From positions 1 through 34,365 of the forward strand of contig JALWRH010000122.1 in the NCBI GenBank assembly GCA_026994195.1: a stretch of DNA of 34,365 nucleotides, given 5' to 3'. This document shows positions 14,187 through 22,592 of the stretch, one piece after another. The position numbers and the translations under genes are program-made. Source of the DNA: Sedimenticola sp. (GTDB lineage: Bacteria; Pseudomonadota; Gammaproteobacteria; Chromatiales; Chromatiaceae). Under the pieces are notes generated by a model. That model was given only the letters and a program-made list of their open reading frames with translations. It made no database searches and was not told the DNA's origin. Position 1 is the first letter of the stretch. Every line of letters begins with the position of its first letter.

Positions 14187-15389
14187 ACCATGACCAAGCT
14201 GGTTCTCATCCAGTTTCTGACCACGGGCCAGCAGAACCTCACGCTGCTCCGGGGCTATTCCCGGCCCGTCGTCCTCAACGATCAGCACCAGCTCACTCCC
14301 CGCCAGCAATTGCGTATGAACCCTGTGGCTGGCCCATTTGGCGGCATTGTCCAGAAGATTGCCCGCCATCTCCAGCATATCGTTCTGGTCCACCGCCAGG
14401 GATTCAGGCGCATCCACCTCCAGCTCAAACTCCAGCTCCTTGTCACGATACAGGGTGTGCACGGTTTCAACGATATCTGCCAGGTCTTCTTCAGGGCGAA
14501 AATGTTTTCCCGCCACGGCACGCCCGGTAATACGTGCCCGCTTCAGTTCCCTTTCCACAAGCTGCTGCATGGTTTGCGCCTGTTGCCGAAGCTGACTATC
14601 TCCACTCCTTTCACCCTGGCGGGCGATGAGACTCAGGGGCGCCTTGAGGGCGTGAGCCAGGTTCCCCACGGCATTCCGGGAACGCTCCTGATGCTCCTTC
14701 CAGGTATCGAGAAGCCGGTTGAACTCCCTCACCACGGGCAGCACTTCCGCTGGTACGTCCTCTCCCACCTGGCTGCGCCTGCCCACTCGCACTTCACGCA
14801 GGTCCTGGCGAACCGGGTCGAGGCGGGCAAAGGCCCGGCGTATCACCACGCGCTGCACCGCCAGCATGAGCAACACGGCCGCCAGGGAAGCAACCACGCC
14901 TATCCACAGGAAGTGGCTTATGGCCTGCAACAGCGGCGCTACATCTTCAGCAATAGCAATAGAGAATCTCTGTCCGTCTTTCTCATATGGCGCCTGCCAG
15001 ATCAGCAGCTGCTGTTCCCGCGGTCCCGGCGCCAGCCAATAGCGGGGGCCATCCACATCCCCTCTTTCCAGCACCAGCTCCTGGTCCCACAAAGAGCGGG
15101 ACAACAGTTTCTGGCCATCGGGAAAAACAATCATGTAATAGTGCCCAGAAAGCGGCTGAGTATAGATGGGTGGCAATGAACGCAGCACCTTGCGCTTCTG
15201 CATGTCCATGCTGCTGATAATAGCCTCTGCATCATGATGCAGCCGTGACAAGGCAAACTGGATGGCGCTTTCACGGCCGATCCAGGCGGCAATGCCAAGT
15301 AACGCCATGAGCACCACCAGCAACAGCACGCCCATGCCCCAGCTGAGGCTGCGTTCCAGTGAAACAGTCTTGCTATCCCTTGAAGACAT
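14073..15389 (-). CDS. Membrane histidine kinase (PhoQ/QseC-like)
   Basis: 438 residues from ATG 15389 (GTG 15401 is possible); it overlaps the regulator gene's end by 17 bases. Helix 1 lies near residues 15-38, a periplasmic sensor of about 115 residues follows, then helix 2 (about 162-185) and a HAMP-like linker. H-box: '[14 protein letters not shown]', N-box: '[11 protein letters not shown]', G1: 'VEDDGPGI', G2: 'GHGLGLAIV'. The H-box 'AHALKAPL' is the form of PhoQ-like kinases. It senses a periplasmic signal and phosphorylates the OmpR-type regulator encoded just upstream. The signal cannot be read from the sequence; the adjacent PepSY protein may tune it. The gene faces, and nearly meets, the SHP operon. 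Confidence 0.9.
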   Translation of the reverse strand: MSSRDSKTVSLERSLSWGMGVLLLVVLMALLGIAAWIGRESAIQFALSRLHHDAEAIISSMDMQKRKVLRSLPPIYTQPLSGHYYMIVFPDGQKLLSRSLWDQELVLERGDVDGPRYWLAPGPREQQLLIWQAPYEKDGQRFSIAIAEDVAPLLQAISHFLWIGVVASLAAVLLMLAVQRVVIRRAFARLDPVRQDLREVRVGRRSQVGEDVPAEVLPVVREFNRLLDTWKEHQERSRNAVGNLAHALKAPLSLIARQGERSGDSQLRQQAQTMQQLVERELKRARITGRAVAGKHFRPEEDLADIVETVHTLYRDKELEFELEVDAPESLAVDQNDMLEMAGNLLDNAAKWASHRVHTQLLAGSELVLIVEDDGPGIAPEQREVLLARGQKLDENQLGHGLGLAIVNDIVRQYGGELRLEDSARLGGLRTVLLLPLA

Positions 15390-16032
15390 AACCCTGGCCA
15401 CGCCTGGTCTCTATGCGTTCCTTGCCAATCTTCTCTCTGAGGCGGCGTACATAGACTTCGATGAGATTACTGTCCCGGTCAAAATCCTGCTCATAAACAT
15501 GTTCAGTGAGCCGGGTCTTGGAAAGCAGCTTTCCAGGATTCATCATAAAATAACGCAACAGGCGGAATTCCGTTCCAGTAAGAGGCACAATGGCGCCATC
15601 ATCCAGAAGGATCTGCTGGTATTCCTCATCCAGTGTCAGGCCCTCCGCCTTCAGCTGGGTAACCACCGTATCGTGACTGCGCCGTAACAGGGCCTGCAAC
15701 CGGGCCAGCAGCTCCTCGAAATGAAAAGGCTTGGTGAGATAGTCGTCGGCTCCCGCCTTCAATCCATCCACCTTTTCCCGCCAGCTATCTCTTGCAGTCA
15801 GAATGAGCACGGGCACTTTGTTGCCATCCGTTCGCCAGCGCTCGAGCAGTTCCAGACCATTCATGCGCGGCAATCCCAGGTCCAGGATCACCACGTCATA
15901 ATTTTCCGTAGTTCCCATGAACAGGGCTTCTTCTCCGTCACCGGCAAGATCCACGGCATAGCCGGCACGACGCAACTCCAGCACCAGGTCCGCCGCCAGG
16001 GCGGCATCATCCTCTACCAGCAACAGTCTCAA
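15373..16032 (-). CDS. OmpR/PhoB-family response regulator
   Basis: 219 residues. Receiver domain (1-115): acidic pair E7-D8-D9, phospho-acceptor D51 ('VVILDLGLP'), T/S switch in 'LILTARD' and conserved K in 'YLTKPF'. DNA-binding winged helix (about 125-219): '[31 protein letters not shown]' and '[15 protein letters not shown]...[11 protein letters not shown]'. This group (PhoP, PmrA, QseB) binds 6-N5-6 direct repeats, which is what is seen at 10446, 12332, 16473 and 16537. Start ATG 16032 overlaps the PepSY gene end by four bases. Expected to activate its own operon, the SHP/cytochrome b operon and the metal efflux operon. Confidence 0.92.
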   Translation of the reverse strand: MRLLLVEDDAALAADLVLELRRAGYAVDLAGDGEEALFMGTTENYDVVILDLGLPRMNGLELLERWRTDGNKVPVLILTARDSWREKVDGLKAGADDYLTKPFHFEELLARLQALLRRSHDTVVTQLKAEGLTLDEEYQQILLDDGAIVPLTGTEFRLLRYFMMNPGKLLSKTRLTEHVYEQDFDRDSNLIEVYVRRLREKIGKERIETRRGQGYVFKG

Positions 16033-16373
16033 TCTTCTTCCTCCTGCTTCACTACCTTTGCGGTATAGGGGTCGATCAACAGTTCGAAAATCCTGCCTTC
16101 CGCGTTCACCAGCTCGATTTCGTAATACAGCTTCCCGCCATGAGGTTCTCTTTCCACTTCCAGGATGCGCGTATCCTCCGGCAGCTTCAGGCGCTGGAGG
16201 ATTTCCTGCAGAGACAGCATGCCTTCCGAAAGTTCAGCAGTCTTTCTCAATCCGGAAGCGTCATGTTGCCTGGCCTGGCGCTCATATCCTCCCCATTGCC
16301 TCTCCGCCATCCATAAGGCGACAGCGCCGAGCAGCAACGCCAAGAAAACGATGATGACAAGTGGTTTAAGCAT
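16029..16373 (-). CDS. Membrane-anchored PepSY-domain protein
   Basis: 114 residues from ATG 16373. This start puts a transmembrane anchor at residues 1-20 ([20 protein letters not shown]); a longer frame to 16451 exists but would begin at or before the predicted transcription start (-10 at 16457-16462). A linker and a C-terminal PepSY domain follow (about 48-110: '[56 protein letters not shown]'-type pattern, here cited by position). PepSY proteins often accompany two-component systems and SHP loci, and may act as sensor partners or inhibitors in the periplasm. First gene of the PepSY-regulator-kinase operon, overlapping the regulator by four bases. Confidence 0.82.
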   Translation of the reverse strand: MLKPLVIIVFLALLLGAVALWMAERQWGGYERQARQHDASGLRKTAELSEGMLSLQEILQRLKLPEDTRILEVEREPHGGKLYYEIELVNAEGRIFELLIDPYTAKVVKQEEED

Positions 16374-16456
16374 GGAGTCTGGCCTGTAGAAATGGACAAG
16401 CGAAGATACGACGCCGGTACTGACGGTATCCGCCTGCATAGTCCGGTTCATTGCTG

Positions 16457-16489
16457 ATAGTACCTAATCAAGCTGAATCCAGCCTGAAT
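16457..16489 (-). promoter_or_regulatory. Promoter with response-regulator direct repeats, PepSY-RR-HK operon
   Basis: On the minus strand: ATTCAG (16489-16484), spacer GCTGG, ATTCAG (16478-16473), exactly 10 bases, then the -10 hexamer TACTAT (16462-16457). This is the same layout as the promoters at 10446 and 16537, and implies autoregulation of the two-component operon. Transcription would begin near 16450, leaving a leader of about 75 bases before ATG 16373. Confidence 0.7.
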
Positions 16490-16536
16490 CTTCCAACGCC
16501 GGCGATTAGAACCATCTTTGCCTGCATCCTCCTGGT

Positions 16537-16569
16537 TTTCAGCTTGGTTTCAGGAAGCGTCTATACAAT
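16537..16569 (+). promoter_or_regulatory. Promoter with response-regulator direct repeats, czc operon
   Basis: TTTCAG (16537-16542), spacer CTTGG, TTTCAG (16548-16553), exactly 10 bases, then TACAAT (16564-16569), a near-perfect -10. No -35 hexamer is evident; the repeats occupy its place, as in activator-dependent class II promoters. Only about 48 bases separate it from the divergent PepSY promoter, so one regulator bound here could serve both. Ribosome site GAGG is 7 bases before ATG 16609. Confidence 0.72.
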
Positions 16570-16608
16570 TGCCGCCAATTTAGACAAATTCCACTTCGAG
16601 GAAAACCG

Positions 16609-17826
16609 ATGAAACCCGGTTCCACAATGAACACCCTGTTCCTGGCTCTGCTGCTGTCAGGCCAGGTTCCCAGCCTGTGGGCGACCAGCCTGGCGGAAGT
16701 CGTGCAGAAATCGGTGGAACGCCATCCCCGTTATTCCTATCCCCAAGCCTTGCGCAAGGTGGAAGCCGGTTACCGCCAGCAGGCAGAAAGCCTGCTGGGG
16801 GGCGATCCATCAGTCAATGTTTCTGCCGCCGGCGATTCCATGGGCAGTGATTTCGGCTATGAAGAGTACGTCGCCGGCATTTCCATGCCCGTTGCCCTGC
16901 CCGGCCAGCGCAGCGCCCGCCGCAGCATCGCCGAGAAGCTGGCGGCTCAGGCCGACCGGGAGCTGGCCCGACTGACCTGGGAAGTATCAGGTGAAGTACT
17001 GGATCGCGCCTGGCGCCTGAAGATCACCCGGGCAGAAATGAAGCAGGCCCTCAAGCAGTGGGCCGCCGCGCGCGCCCTGGAAAAGGACATTGCTCACCGC
17101 TATGAGGCCGGCGAACTGACGCGCAATGACCTGCTCCTGGCCCGGCAGGACGTGGTGGATACGGAATCCGCCTATCAGGAAGCGGTGAACCTGCATCAGC
17201 AGGCCAGACAGTCCTGGGTCAGTTATACCGGCCTGCATGAACTGCCGGACGATCTGGAACGGTTTGCCCGGCTTCAGCTCACACCGGCCCTTTCCCGCCA
17301 TCCCCGGCTGCAGGCGGTGCTGGCCAACAGCGAGACGGCGCATGCCAAGGTCAACGACAGCCGGCAGCAGCGCCGGGCATCTCCCGTAGTGTCTTTCTAC
17401 GCCAAGCACGACCGCGGCGCGCGGGGCGAGGACTATACAGATTCCCTGGGCATAGAGTTCAGCATCCCCCTGGGCACCCGGGCCCAGGCGGCACCGGCCA
17501 TCGCCGAAGCCGAAGCCGAGCTGACCAGCGTCCAAGCGGAAGCCATGCTGGTGAAACGGGAGCTGGAACTGGGCATTGCCAATGCCGAACAGGAACTGGC
17601 CAAAGCCGAACAGCTGCTGCAACTGGCACGCAAGAAGCACGAATATGCCCATACCCGGCTGCTGCTGGCCCAGCGTGCATTCGAGCTGGGGGAAATGGAC
17701 CTCTTTCAGCTGCTGCTGGCCCGCCAGCAATCGGCCCTGGCCGCGAAAAACCTGGAAATACGTGACCTGGAAAAACAACAGGCCATGGCGAAAAAGAATC
17801 ATCTACTCGGAGTTGTCCCTCAATGA
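16609..17826 (+). CDS. czcC: TolC-family outer-membrane efflux protein, CzcC-like
   Basis: 405 residues with a signal peptide (residues 1-26, VPSLWA). The two long helical hairpins of the TolC family are evident: Ala/Glu/Gln/Leu-rich heptads at about 95-205 ('AEKLAAQADRELARLTWEVSGEVLDRAW', 'YEAGELTRNDLLLARQDV') and 280-400 ('AIAEAEAELTSVQAEA', 'RAFELGEMDLFQLLLARQ'). 'GDPSVNVSAAGDSMGSDFGYEEYVAGISMPV' is a barrel strand pair. It forms the outer-membrane exit of the tripartite pump with the two next genes. Overlaps czcB by four bases (17823-17826). Preceded by the shared direct-repeat promoter. Confidence 0.88.
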   Translation: MKPGSTMNTLFLALLLSGQVPSLWATSLAEVVQKSVERHPRYSYPQALRKVEAGYRQQAESLLGGDPSVNVSAAGDSMGSDFGYEEYVAGISMPVALPGQRSARRSIAEKLAAQADRELARLTWEVSGEVLDRAWRLKITRAEMKQALKQWAAARALEKDIAHRYEAGELTRNDLLLARQDVVDTESAYQEAVNLHQQARQSWVSYTGLHELPDDLERFARLQLTPALSRHPRLQAVLANSETAHAKVNDSRQQRRASPVVSFYAKHDRGARGEDYTDSLGIEFSIPLGTRAQAAPAIAEAEAELTSVQAEAMLVKRELELGIANAEQELAKAEQLLQLARKKHEYAHTRLLLAQRAFELGEMDLFQLLLARQQSALAAKNLEIRDLEKQQAMAKKNHLLGVVPQ

Positions 17827-18899
17827 AAAAGTCACTCTTTGGAATGGCCCTGCTGTTTGCGGCCAGTGTTTCCGCCGCCCCACTGATCAAGATCGATCCT
17901 GCGCAACAACAGGCGCTGGGCATCACCACCACTGCCGTGGAGCCCGTATCAGAAGCATGGGGCAATGCCTATCCCGCCAAGGTGCGGGTGCCCAATGCAC
18001 AGCTCATGGTGGTCAGCGCACCCCAGGAAGGCCTGCTCACCACCTTGGCCGTTGCCGAGGGCGAAACCGTACACAGCGGGCAGATCCTGGCCACCATCCA
18101 GAGCCCCAAACTGGTGGAAGAACAGCGCCTGTACCTGGAAGCCGCCACCCGCCTGGAGCTGTCCCGCGCCGAACTGGCGCGCGACAAACAGCTCAAGGCC
18201 GAAGGAATCATTGCCGAGCGCCGTTTTCTGGAAACCCGGGCCCGTTACACCCAGGCGCGCACGGAAGTGGAACAGCGCCGCCAAGCCCTGCAACTGGCCG
18301 GCATGAACGAGAACGCCATTCGCCATCTGGAGAACAGGCACAGCCTCTCCGCCATCCTGCAGGTACGCTCGCCCATGGACGGCGTGGTTCTGGCCCAGCT
18401 GGCCACACCGGGTCAGCGTATCGATATCGCCAGCCCCATCTATCGCATCGGGCAGCTCGATCCCCTGTGGCTGGAGATCCGCGTGCCCCTGGAAAAGCTG
18501 GCGGGCATAAAACCCGGTACCGCCGTGCGGGTGGAAAAACCCGCCACCACCGGCCACATCATCACCGTGGGCAGCATGATTCACGGCGAAGACCAGAGCG
18601 TGCTAGTGCGTGCCGAGGTAGCCAATCCCGATTCCGCTTTGCGCCCCGGCCAGTTCGTTCAGGCCCAGCTGGCCCTTGGCGGCAATGGCAGCGCCTGGCG
18701 CATTCCCCGCCAAGCGCTGCTGCGGGTGGATGGCAGAAAATGGGTGTTGATCAAGGACGGCTCCGCCTTCCGGCCCCTGGAAGTGCGCATCAGCGCTGAA
18801 GAGCCGGACAGTCTCATCATCCTTGGCCCGCTACACAGGGGTGACCAGGTGGCCATCAGCGGCACTGCCGCTCTCAAGGCGGCCTGGCAGGAAGGATGA
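17823..18899 (+). CDS. czcB: RND efflux periplasmic adaptor, CzcB-like
   Basis: 358 residues with a signal peptide (1-18, SVSAA). Domain order of membrane fusion proteins: lipoyl half ('VSAPQEGLLTTLAVAEGETVHSGQILATI', residues 63-92), alpha-hairpin (about 98-165), second lipoyl half ('VRSPMDGVVLAQLATPGQRID', 180-200), beta-barrel (205-280) and membrane-proximal domain ('IPRQALLRVDGRKWVLIKDG', 'ISAEEPDSLIILGPLHRGDQVAISG'). Links the inner-membrane CzcA pump with the CzcC channel and may deliver metal. The N-terminal His-rich extension of C. metallidurans CzcB is missing. A 31-residue ORF separates it from czcA. Confidence 0.88.
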   Translation: MKKSLFGMALLFAASVSAAPLIKIDPAQQQALGITTTAVEPVSEAWGNAYPAKVRVPNAQLMVVSAPQEGLLTTLAVAEGETVHSGQILATIQSPKLVEEQRLYLEAATRLELSRAELARDKQLKAEGIIAERRFLETRARYTQARTEVEQRRQALQLAGMNENAIRHLENRHSLSAILQVRSPMDGVVLAQLATPGQRIDIASPIYRIGQLDPLWLEIRVPLEKLAGIKPGTAVRVEKPATTGHIITVGSMIHGEDQSVLVRAEVANPDSALRPGQFVQAQLALGGNGSAWRIPRQALLRVDGRKWVLIKDGSAFRPLEVRISAEEPDSLIILGPLHRGDQVAISGTAALKAAWQEG

Positions 18900-18901
18900 G
18901 C

Positions 18902-18997
18902 ATGAATGATGGTCACCGGGTCAAACTGACCATTCTGCATGAACAAAAAGTTCAGACGCACACCCCGTACCACTCAACCAAAGGTTCCCTACGCTAA
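18902..18997 (+). CDS. 31-residue ORF between czcB and czcA, coupled on both sides
   Basis: ATG 18902 has a strong ribosome site AAGGA (18892-18896, spacing 5) that overlaps the end of czcB. The peptide is hydrophilic, basic, with four His (residues 5, 14, 20, 24) and no membrane helix. Its TAA (18995-18997) overlaps the czcA ATG at 18997 (TAATG). czcA itself has only a weak, badly spaced ribosome site. The ORF may therefore be mainly a device that delivers ribosomes to czcA, or a short metal-responsive peptide; no known family. Confidence 0.55.
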   Translation: MNDGHRVKLTILHEQKVQTHTPYHSTKGSLR

Positions 18998-21900
18998 TGC
19001 TTGCACGCCTCATACAATTCGCCCTCACTCAGCGCCTGCTCATGCTGCTGGTGGTGGCCCTGCTCGCCGGTGGCGGCTGGGTGGCTTTCCAGAAAACCCC
19101 CATAGACGCCTTTCCCGACGTATCCACCACCCAGGTGAAGATCATCATCAAGGCTCCCGGCATGACACCGGAAGAAGTGGAATCCCGCATCACCGCCCCC
19201 GTGGAAGTGGAGATGCTGGGCATTCCCAACATGAACATGCTGCGATCCATCACCAAATACGCCCTGGCGGACATTACCGTGGATTTCGAGGAAGGTACGG
19301 ATGTTTACTGGGCGCGGCAGCAGGTGGCTGAACGCCTGTCCGGCATCTGGGGTGATCTGCCCGCGGACATCGAAGGCGGCATCGCTCCCCTCACCACGCC
19401 CCTGGGCGAGATGTTCATGTTCTCCCTGGATGGCGGTGATCTGGACCTGAAAGCACGCCGTGACCTGCTGGACTGGGTGATACGTCCCGCCTTGCGCACG
19501 GTGCCCGGGGTGGCCGATGTGAACGCCCTGGGCGGCTTGGTGCGCACCTTCGAGGTAGTGCCGGACAACGCCCGCATGACCGCACGGGGCATCAGCCTGG
19601 CCCAGCTGCGCGATGCCCTGGAAATAAACAACCGCAATGACGGCGCCGGCCGGCTCAATGACGGCGAGGAAGTGCTGGTGGTGCGTACTGAAGGCGCCAT
19701 CACCAGCCTGGAAGACATCCGCAACATCGTGGTGCGCCCCGATCCCACCCTGCCCGTGCGCATCGGCGACGTGGCCGAAGTGCATATTGGCTCCCTCACC
19801 CGCTACGGCGCCGTCACCAAGGACGGCAGGGGTGAAGCCGTGGAAGGCCTGGTGCTGGGCCTGCGCGGCGCCAACGCCAACGAGCTGGTGCGTGGCGTGC
19901 GCGCCAAGCTGGACGAACTTGCCCCGGGCCTGCCCGAGGGGGTGAACATCAACGTGTTCTACGACCGGGGCAAGCTGGTTTCCCAGGCCGTGGGCACGGT
20001 GACCAAAGCCCTGGGCGAAGCCATCGTACTGGTAGTGGCACTGTTGCTGCTGTTCCTGGGCAATCTGCGCGCCGCCCTCACCGTGGCGCTGGTTCTGCCC
20101 CTGGCGGCCCTGGTGACCTTCATCATGATGCAGCAGTTCGGCATGTCGGCCAACCTCATGTCCCTGGGCGGCCTGGCCATTGCCATCGGCATGCTGGTGG
20201 ACGCAGCCGTGGTGGTGGTGGAAAACATCATCACTCACTTGGCCCACAAGAGCGAAAGCCGCCTGCCGCGCATGCATCTCATCTATCGCGCCGCGCGGGA
20301 AGTGGCTGTGCCCATGACCGCAGGCATCTTCATCATCATCATCGTATTCCTGCCCCTGCTCACCCTGCAGGGCCTGGAAGGCAAGCTGTTCATTCCCGTA
20401 GCCCTGACCATCGTCTTCGCCCTGTCGGGGTCCCTGCTGCTTTCCCTCACGGTGATCCCCGTGTTCTCCTCCTACCTGCTGGGCAAGGTGTCCCACGAGG
20501 ATCCCTGGCTGGTACGCCTGCTGCAGAAAATCTACACCCCGGTGCTGACCTGGTGCCTGAACCATGTAAAAACCGTGGTTACCCTGGCCCTGGCCATTCT
20601 GGCGGGCGCGGGCATTCTCTACACCCAGGTGGGCAAGACCTTCATGCCCACCATGGATGAAGGCGATCTTATCGTGCAGCTGGAAAAACTGCCTTCCATC
20701 AACCTGGAACAGTCCCTAAAGATCGACATGGCGGTACAGCGCGCCCTCATTGAACGGGTGCCGGAGGTGACCAGCATCATCGCCCGCACCGGCTCCGACG
20801 AGCTGGGCCTGGACCCTATGGGTCTGAACGAGACCGACAGCTTCCTGGTGCTCAAGCCCGTGGAAGAATGGACGGTGCCGGACAAGGACACCCTCATGGA
20901 CAGCATCCGTGATGTACTGAAGGATTTCCCCGGTGTGGCCTATGCCTTCACCCAGCCCATCGAGATGCGCGTCTCCGAGATGCTCACCGGCGTACGCGGC
21001 GATCTGGCCATCAAGATCTTCGGCGAAAACCAGGGGGATCTGAACCGCACCGCCGACGCCGTGGTGAAAGTGGTGCAACAGATCAGCGGCGCTTCCGACG
21101 TCTATACGCCGCGCAATGAAGGCGCCCAGTATTTCAAGCTGGTGGTGGACCGACTGGCCGCCGGCCGCCTGGGCCTGGACGTGGACACACTGGAGGACAG
21201 CCTGCGCGCCCAGATCGAGGGCCTGCGCCTGGGCACCGTGTATGAAGGCACGCGCCGGGTGCCCCTGGTGATCAAGGGACCGGAAAGCCTGCGCAATTCT
21301 TCCGCCAATTTTGCCGGCCTGCACCTGGCCCTGCCCGACGGCCGCCGCGTGGCCCTGTCCAACCTGGTGAAGATGGAGCGGGTGGAAGGCCCGGTATCCG
21401 TGCAGCGGGAGAAAGGCAAGCGCATGTCCGTGGTCATTGCCAATGTCTCTGGCCGGGACCTGGTGAGCTTCGTGGAAGAGGCAAAACAAAAGGTAACCGA
21501 ACAGGTGAAACTGCCCACGGGCTTCTACCTGGAATGGGGTGGCGAATTCGAGAATCAGCAGCGCGCCGCCCAGCGCCTGTCCATCGTGGTGCCCGTGGCC
21601 ATCGGCCTGATCTTCCTCATCCTGTTCTCCACCTTCCGCTCCGCGCGGCAGGCGGTACTGGTGCTGTCCAACATTCCCTTTGCCATGATTGGCGGCATCG
21701 TGGGCCTGTGGATCACTGGAGAATATCTGTCGGTGCCGGCCTCCGTGGGCTTCATCGCCCTGTTGGGCATCGCGGTGCTCAACGGCGTGGTCATGGTGAC
21801 CTACTTCAACCAGCTACACGCCATGGGCAAGACTTTACAGGAAGTGGTGGTGGAAGGCGCCCGGCGCCGACTGCGCCCGGTGCTCATGACCGCCAGCATT

Positions 21901-22071
21901 GCCGCATTCGGCCTGGTGCCCCTGCTGTTCGCCACCGGCCCGGGTTCGGAAATCCAGCGTCCCCTGGCCATCGTGGTCATCGGCGGCCTGATCTCCGCCA
22001 CCCTGCTCACCCTGATTCTGTTGCCCATACTGTACCGGCGCTTCGCTTTCGCCGAGGAGAAAACCGCATGA
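18997..22071 (+). CDS. czcA: Heavy-metal RND efflux pump, CzcA/CusA family
   Basis: 1024 residues, the usual length. Helix 1 at residues 12-30, six-helix cluster near 338-495, helix 7 near 525-545, and six more at 858-1015. In helix 4 'AIAIGMLVDAAVVVVENI' (395-411) carries D402, the proton-relay Asp of CzcA, and E409. 'TQPIEMRVSEMLTGVRGDLAIKIFG' (about 650) is the periplasmic signature of HME-type pumps. Proton-driven export of divalent (Zn/Co/Cd) or monovalent (Cu/Ag) ions; the helix 4 form 'VDAAVVVVEN' is between the classic CzcA and CusA motifs, so I do not fix the metal. The start overlaps the small ORF stop; the end overlaps DUF3240 by four bases. Confidence 0.9.
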   Translation: MLARLIQFALTQRLLMLLVVALLAGGGWVAFQKTPIDAFPDVSTTQVKIIIKAPGMTPEEVESRITAPVEVEMLGIPNMNMLRSITKYALADITVDFEEGTDVYWARQQVAERLSGIWGDLPADIEGGIAPLTTPLGEMFMFSLDGGDLDLKARRDLLDWVIRPALRTVPGVADVNALGGLVRTFEVVPDNARMTARGISLAQLRDALEINNRNDGAGRLNDGEEVLVVRTEGAITSLEDIRNIVVRPDPTLPVRIGDVAEVHIGSLTRYGAVTKDGRGEAVEGLVLGLRGANANELVRGVRAKLDELAPGLPEGVNINVFYDRGKLVSQAVGTVTKALGEAIVLVVALLLLFLGNLRAALTVALVLPLAALVTFIMMQQFGMSANLMSLGGLAIAIGMLVDAAVVVVENIITHLAHKSESRLPRMHLIYRAAREVAVPMTAGIFIIIIVFLPLLTLQGLEGKLFIPVALTIVFALSGSLLLSLTVIPVFSSYLLGKVSHEDPWLVRLLQKIYTPVLTWCLNHVKTVVTLALAILAGAGILYTQVGKTFMPTMDEGDLIVQLEKLPSINLEQSLKIDMAVQRALIERVPEVTSIIARTGSDELGLDPMGLNETDSFLVLKPVEEWTVPDKDTLMDSIRDVLKDFPGVAYAFTQPIEMRVSEMLTGVRGDLAIKIFGENQGDLNRTADAVVKVVQQISGASDVYTPRNEGAQYFKLVVDRLAAGRLGLDVDTLEDSLRAQIEGLRLGTVYEGTRRVPLVIKGPESLRNSSANFAGLHLALPDGRRVALSNLVKMERVEGPVSVQREKGKRMSVVIANVSGRDLVSFVEEAKQKVTEQVKLPTGFYLEWGGEFENQQRAAQRLSIVVPVAIGLIFLILFSTFRSARQAVLVLSNIPFAMIGGIVGLWITGEYLSVPASVGFIALLGIAVLNGVVMVTYFNQLHAMGKTLQEVVVEGARRRLRPVLMTASIAAFGLVPLLFATGPGSEIQRPLAIVVIGGLISATLLTLILLPILYRRFAFAEEKTA

Positions 22072-22406
22072 ACGCCCCCCGACTCGAAGACCTTGAAGAA
22101 AAACAGGACGAGGCTCTGCTGTCCCTGGTCTTTCCCCCGGCCCTGAACGACCTGCTGGTGGACTGGCTGCTGGAACAACCGGAGGTCAAAGGGTTCATCA
22201 GTCTGCCAGTGAATGGTCATGGCGGCTCGGAACACAGCATGAGCGCGGCAGAAAAAGTAGCGGGCTACCGCAAAGGCGCTATGATTCAGACCCACATGTC
22301 CCAAAAGAAAGCCTGCGAGCTGCTGCGCAGGCTGAAAAAGGCTTTCCATGGCAGCGACATCCACTACTGGATGACGCCGCTGATCGTAGGGGGACACCTC
22401 GGATAA
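22068..22406 (+). CDS. DUF3240 small cytoplasmic protein
   Basis: 112 residues from ATG 22068, overlapping the czcA stop, with GAGGAG upstream. No signal peptide or helix in the membrane. 'LLSLVFPPALNDLLVDWLLEQPEVKGFISLPVNGHG', then 'VAGYRKGAMIQTHMSQKKACELLRRLKKAF' and 'IHYWMTPLIVGGHLG' fit the ferredoxin-like, PII-related fold predicted for DUF3240, which is regularly found behind CzcA-type pumps. It could sense metal and modulate the pump, by analogy to PII-like proteins; untested. Last gene of the efflux operon. Confidence 0.8.
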   Translation: MNAPRLEDLEEKQDEALLSLVFPPALNDLLVDWLLEQPEVKGFISLPVNGHGGSEHSMSAAEKVAGYRKGAMIQTHMSQKKACELLRRLKKAFHGSDIHYWMTPLIVGGHLG

Positions 22407-22492
22407 GGAGCAGAAAACGCCCCTGCAAGCAACCGTTGCATATCACACACCGGATTTCACCAAGGCATCCCGAAAAGGCTTTCCAAAAAAAA

Positions 22493-22514
22493 CCGGTGAG
22501 CTTTCGCCCACCGG
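22493..22514. terminator. Bidirectional terminator between convergent DUF3240 and copper receptor genes
   Basis: Stem CCGGTGAGC / GCCCACCGG (one mismatch) around a TTTC loop. Eight A precede it on the plus strand, giving a U8 tail to minus-strand transcripts of the receptor gene. On the plus side a TTTT follows three bases after, so it also ends the efflux operon. Confidence 0.8.
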
Positions 22515-22592
22515 CACTTTTGGGAGGTCAGACATGTTTTTGTTTACTGTGGGCTGACTGGCTGCAGCACCTACACCCAACAGAAAGTGTGA

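Noticed and set aside
16374-16451. Longer start for the PepSY protein at 16451
   Set aside because: The predicted -10 hexamer at 16457-16462 puts the transcript start at about this base, and the membrane anchor begins at 16373.
17576-18799. 407-codon plus-strand frame crossing czcC and czcB
   Set aside because: Alternate frame of two well-supported genes; Arg/Pro/Gly/His-rich, no function.
18994-20565. 523-codon minus-strand frame over czcA
   Set aside because: Antisense reading of the RND pump; His/Gln-rich low-complexity translation, no ribosome site.
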